Source of the DNA: CADAWZ01 sp045114665
GTDB lineage: Bacteria; Vulcanimicrobiota; CADAWZ01
Reading direction: 5' to 3'
Length of the DNA stretch: 24,690 bases
Assembly (NCBI GenBank): GCA_045114665.1
Contig: JBGUKW010000161.1
Span: 1 to 24,690, forward strand
In this document: positions 22,631-24,690 of the stretch, in pieces
Numbering within the stretch: position 1 is the stretch's first letter
How the letters are laid out: every line of letters begins with the position of its first letter
Made by a program: the position numbers and the translations under genes
The notes under the pieces: generated by a model
Databases searched by the model: none
The model's input: the letters and a program-made list of their open reading frames with translations, nothing else
Told to the model about the DNA's origin: nothing

Positions 22631-23464
22631 ATGACAACAATTTGCAAAAATGCTTTTGCAAAGGTTAATACTTCACTTATTCTTGGAAAAAAAAGGCATG
22701 ACGGTTTTCATAATATCAAAACCGTCATGCTTAAAATATCACTAAATGATAAACTTGAATTCCGTCTCACAGAAACAAAATCGACTTTAAAAATAAAGGG
22801 CGAACTGTCAGACGGAATTTCTGTTTTAGAAGATAACCTTGTTCTAAAAGCATTAAAAAACATAAAGAATATAGCAAATATAAATGACAATTATGAAATA
22901 ACACTTACAAAAAATATTCCATCACAAGCTGGATTAGGTGGAGGATCATCTGATGCAGGAGCAGTTATATCATTTATAAAAGAAAAATATAATTTATCTA
23001 TTGAACAGGCACAAAAAGCTGCAGAAGAAACAGGAAGTGATGTTCCTTTCTTTTTATATGGTAATAGGTCTATTTCAGAAGGTAGAGGAGAAATAATAAC
23101 CCCTCTTCCCCATATTGCAAAACTATATTTAATAATAATATTACCAAATTTTGGAATATCAACACCTGAAGCTTACAGACTTTGGGACGAGTATTATTCA
23201 AAAAATAAAATAGATGAAAATTTCAATATAAATCCAGAAATTTTCCAAAATGATTTTGAAAAAGCATTAAAAGATAAATATCCTCAAATAGAAGAAACAA
23301 AAAATATACTAAAAAAGGAAAAAGCCACTAATGCTCTATTGTCAGGAAGTGGCTCTGCAGTATGTGGCTTTTTTAATTCAAAACATATAAGAGATATTGC
23401 TTTTAATAATATAAAAAATGATATAGATTCAAAATATAAAATATTCGAATCTGAAACATTATAA
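22631..23464 (+). CDS. ispE: 4-diphosphocytidyl-2-C-methyl-D-erythritol kinase
   Basis: A 277-residue GHMP-family kinase that phosphorylates CDP-methylerythritol at the 2-hydroxyl in the MEP isoprenoid pathway. The N-terminus has K11 in AFAKVN and RHDGFHNIKT (cytidine site). The ATP-binding loop is PSQAGLGGGSSDAGAV (97-112), the catalytic Asp137 is in GSDVPFF, and LSGSGSAVCGFF is GHMP motif III. It follows the DUF3857 gene by one base, so translation may be coupled by reinitiation; the stop codon context itself contains no Shine-Dalgarno of note. It ends 4 bases from a convergent gene with no terminator between. A 13-bp inverted repeat lies at 22696-22730. Confidence 0.96.
   Translation: MTTICKNAFAKVNTSLILGKKRHDGFHNIKTVMLKISLNDKLEFRLTETKSTLKIKGELSDGISVLEDNLVLKALKNIKNIANINDNYEITLTKNIPSQAGLGGGSSDAGAVISFIKEKYNLSIEQAQKAAEETGSDVPFFLYGNRSISEGRGEIITPLPHIAKLYLIIILPNFGISTPEAYRLWDEYYSKNKIDENFNINPEIFQNDFEKALKDKYPQIEETKNILKKEKATNALLSGSGSAVCGFFNSKHIRDIAFNNIKNDIDSKYKIFESETL
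22696..22730. repeat. Perfect 13-bp inverted repeat inside ispE
   Basis: GCATGACGGTTTT (22696-22708), loop CATAATATC, and AAAACCGTCATGC (22718-22730). A G-T and an A-T pair could extend the stem to 15. It begins 65 bases into the ispE coding sequence and has no T-run after it. Confidence 0.93.
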
Positions 23465-23468
23465 TAGA

Positions 23469-24677
23469 CTAATCTTTACAAAACATATCGTATAACATAT
23501 CGGCCAAATATTCAGCATTTTGTGATGAGCCGATATTTTTTATTAAAGTATTGCTTGTTCCATCTTTCATATAGACAATAATTCCAAATCCATATTTCTT
23601 ACCACGTATAGATTTAATAATATTTGGCAAAATATTTTCTGGATTTTGTAGTATTCTAAAAACTTCTAAATCACATTCATAAGCTCTAAAATCAACAATA
23701 TTTCCAATATCATTTGAATAACTCAATTTTTTCTTACCAAAAAAATCTATATTCCAAAAAATAAGCTCATTTTTATCCATAGACACTGCATAATTTAAAA
23801 ACCTATACTTATAATAGAAAAATCCTACTATAAAATAAATAATTAAAATGCAAATATACAATATCACAAAAATAGTAGAAATATAATCAAAATAGATGTT
23901 ATGCATAGCAAACAATAAATAATATATTGAAGTAGCAAACATGAAAAAACTAAAATTTATACTCAAAAAAAGCATGAGTAAATTTTTAAAAGCTTCATCT
24001 GAAGAAGAATATTTAGTTATTGTTACAACATCTTCCTTATCACTAAAAGAAAAATATTTAGAAAAACTTACGATTGATTTAAATGGATGTTTATAATTGT
24101 CATCTATCAAATTTTTAACTGAATTATTATCTTGTTTTTCATCACTTGAGTCTTTTGATTGATTATCTTCACCCTTTTCAAATTTTATATATAGATTCTT
24201 TTTGTTAAAATCATATTCGCTTTCTATAGGTACATCTTCAATATTCAAAGTCCTTTCAAACTCTTGCTCAAAAAATCTTGCAATATATTCAGAAGGGAGA
24301 TCGGATAATAATTTATAATCCTTATCATCCCCTTCACCTTCGGAAGACACAATCATCCTTAAATCAAAATACTTATTATAATAAAAATTCTTTATATTCT
24401 CTGCTTTGAAAGTTTCTTTCATATTCATAAATCCAAAAGTTTCTATTTCCAAAGAATCAGAAGTTAATTTTAATTTTATTTCTGAATTTAAATTATATAA
24501 AGTATTATCTATAAAAACTACTATCTTAGAAACTAATGCAATAATAAAAGAAATAAAATAAACAACAAGTAAATATGATAAAAAGACCAAAAAAGAAAAT
24601 CCATGATTTATGAATTCAAAAGAAAATAGATTAGAAATATGTGATAAAAGCTCTTGAAAAGTTCCACTATAAAACAC
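23469..24677 (-). CDS. Membrane protein with two PH-like domains, 5' end uncertain
   Basis: A 402-residue inner-membrane protein that I cannot name. A long hydrophobic segment (about 28-56) is followed by a soluble domain (about 66-145), an acidic linker (170-185, Lys/Asp/Ser-rich), two further hydrophobic segments (about 232-258 and 262-288) and a second soluble domain (about 298-402). Both soluble domains have a strand pair, then a block like ENIKNF / NDIGNIVDF, and end in a helix (SEYIARFF / AEYLADML), suggesting duplicated bacterial PH-like domains. The start shown is a GTG at 24677 without a Shine-Dalgarno. The frame stays open to the window edge (24690), so the gene may begin outside it. 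It converges on ispE, with stops only 4 bases apart. Confidence 0.68.
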   Translation of the reverse strand: MFYSGTFQELLSHISNLFSFEFINHGFSFLVFLSYLLVVYFISFIIALVSKIVVFIDNTLYNLNSEIKLKLTSDSLEIETFGFMNMKETFKAENIKNFYYNKYFDLRMIVSSEGEGDDKDYKLLSDLPSEYIARFFEQEFERTLNIEDVPIESEYDFNKKNLYIKFEKGEDNQSKDSSDEKQDNNSVKNLIDDNYKHPFKSIVSFSKYFSFSDKEDVVTITKYSSSDEAFKNLLMLFLSINFSFFMFATSIYYLLFAMHNIYFDYISTIFVILYICILIIYFIVGFFYYKYRFLNYAVSMDKNELIFWNIDFFGKKKLSYSNDIGNIVDFRAYECDLEVFRILQNPENILPNIIKSIRGKKYGFGIIVYMKDGTSNTLIKNIGSSQNAEYLADMLYDMFCKD

Positions 24678-24690
24678 ATATAAAAAGCAA

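Overview
This is a strongly A+T-rich window from a bacterium whose genes are densely packed and mostly on the + strand. Clear Shine-Dalgarno sites (AAGGAG/GGAGG) precede most genes and intrinsic terminators follow them. The cell envelope is probably diderm: there are several signal peptides, two lipoproteins and a LolA-like periplasmic protein. The MEP isoprenoid gene ispE, an EF-G-2-type paralogue, a DUF4127 protein and an exported copper-amine-oxidase-N-like protein point to an anaerobic or deep-branching low-GC lineage. No rRNA or other taxon marker is present, so I do not assign a phylum.

Layout. Bases 1-87 are the right end of an IS200/IS605 (TnpB-type) element, with what looks like the 3' part of its omega-RNA. 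Bases 382-2013 encode two exported proteins, a class-B-type HAD acid phosphatase and a copper-amine-oxidase-N/FxLyD-like protein. They end at a terminator shared with a convergent HIT hydrolase (2078-2416, minus). Bases 2544-5624 encode a 1026-residue cytoplasmic multi-GAF/coiled-coil protein, followed by a GT2 glycosyltransferase. Bases 6760-9465 look like one three-gene operon: a primase-helicase-like fusion with eroded catalytic motifs, a secreted cupin, and a 28-codon lipoprotein overlapping the cupin's end. A GH13 enzyme (9660-11171) converges on a DUF4127 gene (11216-12697, minus).

A good extended -10 promoter (12872-12900) starts rlmN, an orphan Dpp/Opp-type permease and upp, which overlap or nearly abut. 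A VOC-fold protein, a region of two mutually exclusive hairpins, a 61-residue half-LIM zinc-knuckle protein and EF-G-2 follow. Next comes a lipoprotein with a (Thr-Pro)n linker. It is followed by a LolA-like gene that appears to start at ATT, a DUF3857/transglutaminase-like protein lacking the catalytic Cys and His, and ispE. The window closes with a minus-strand membrane protein carrying two similar PH-like domains. Its 5' end may lie outside the window.

The most unusual items are the degenerate primase-helicase and its envelope-gene partners, the TnpB/omega-RNA remnant, a rearranged two-box repeat found at 264-341 and 12775-12822, the micro-lipoprotein, the overlapping hairpins before the zinc-knuckle gene, and the ATT-start LolA-like gene. 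There is no CRISPR array, tRNA or rRNA that I can recognise.
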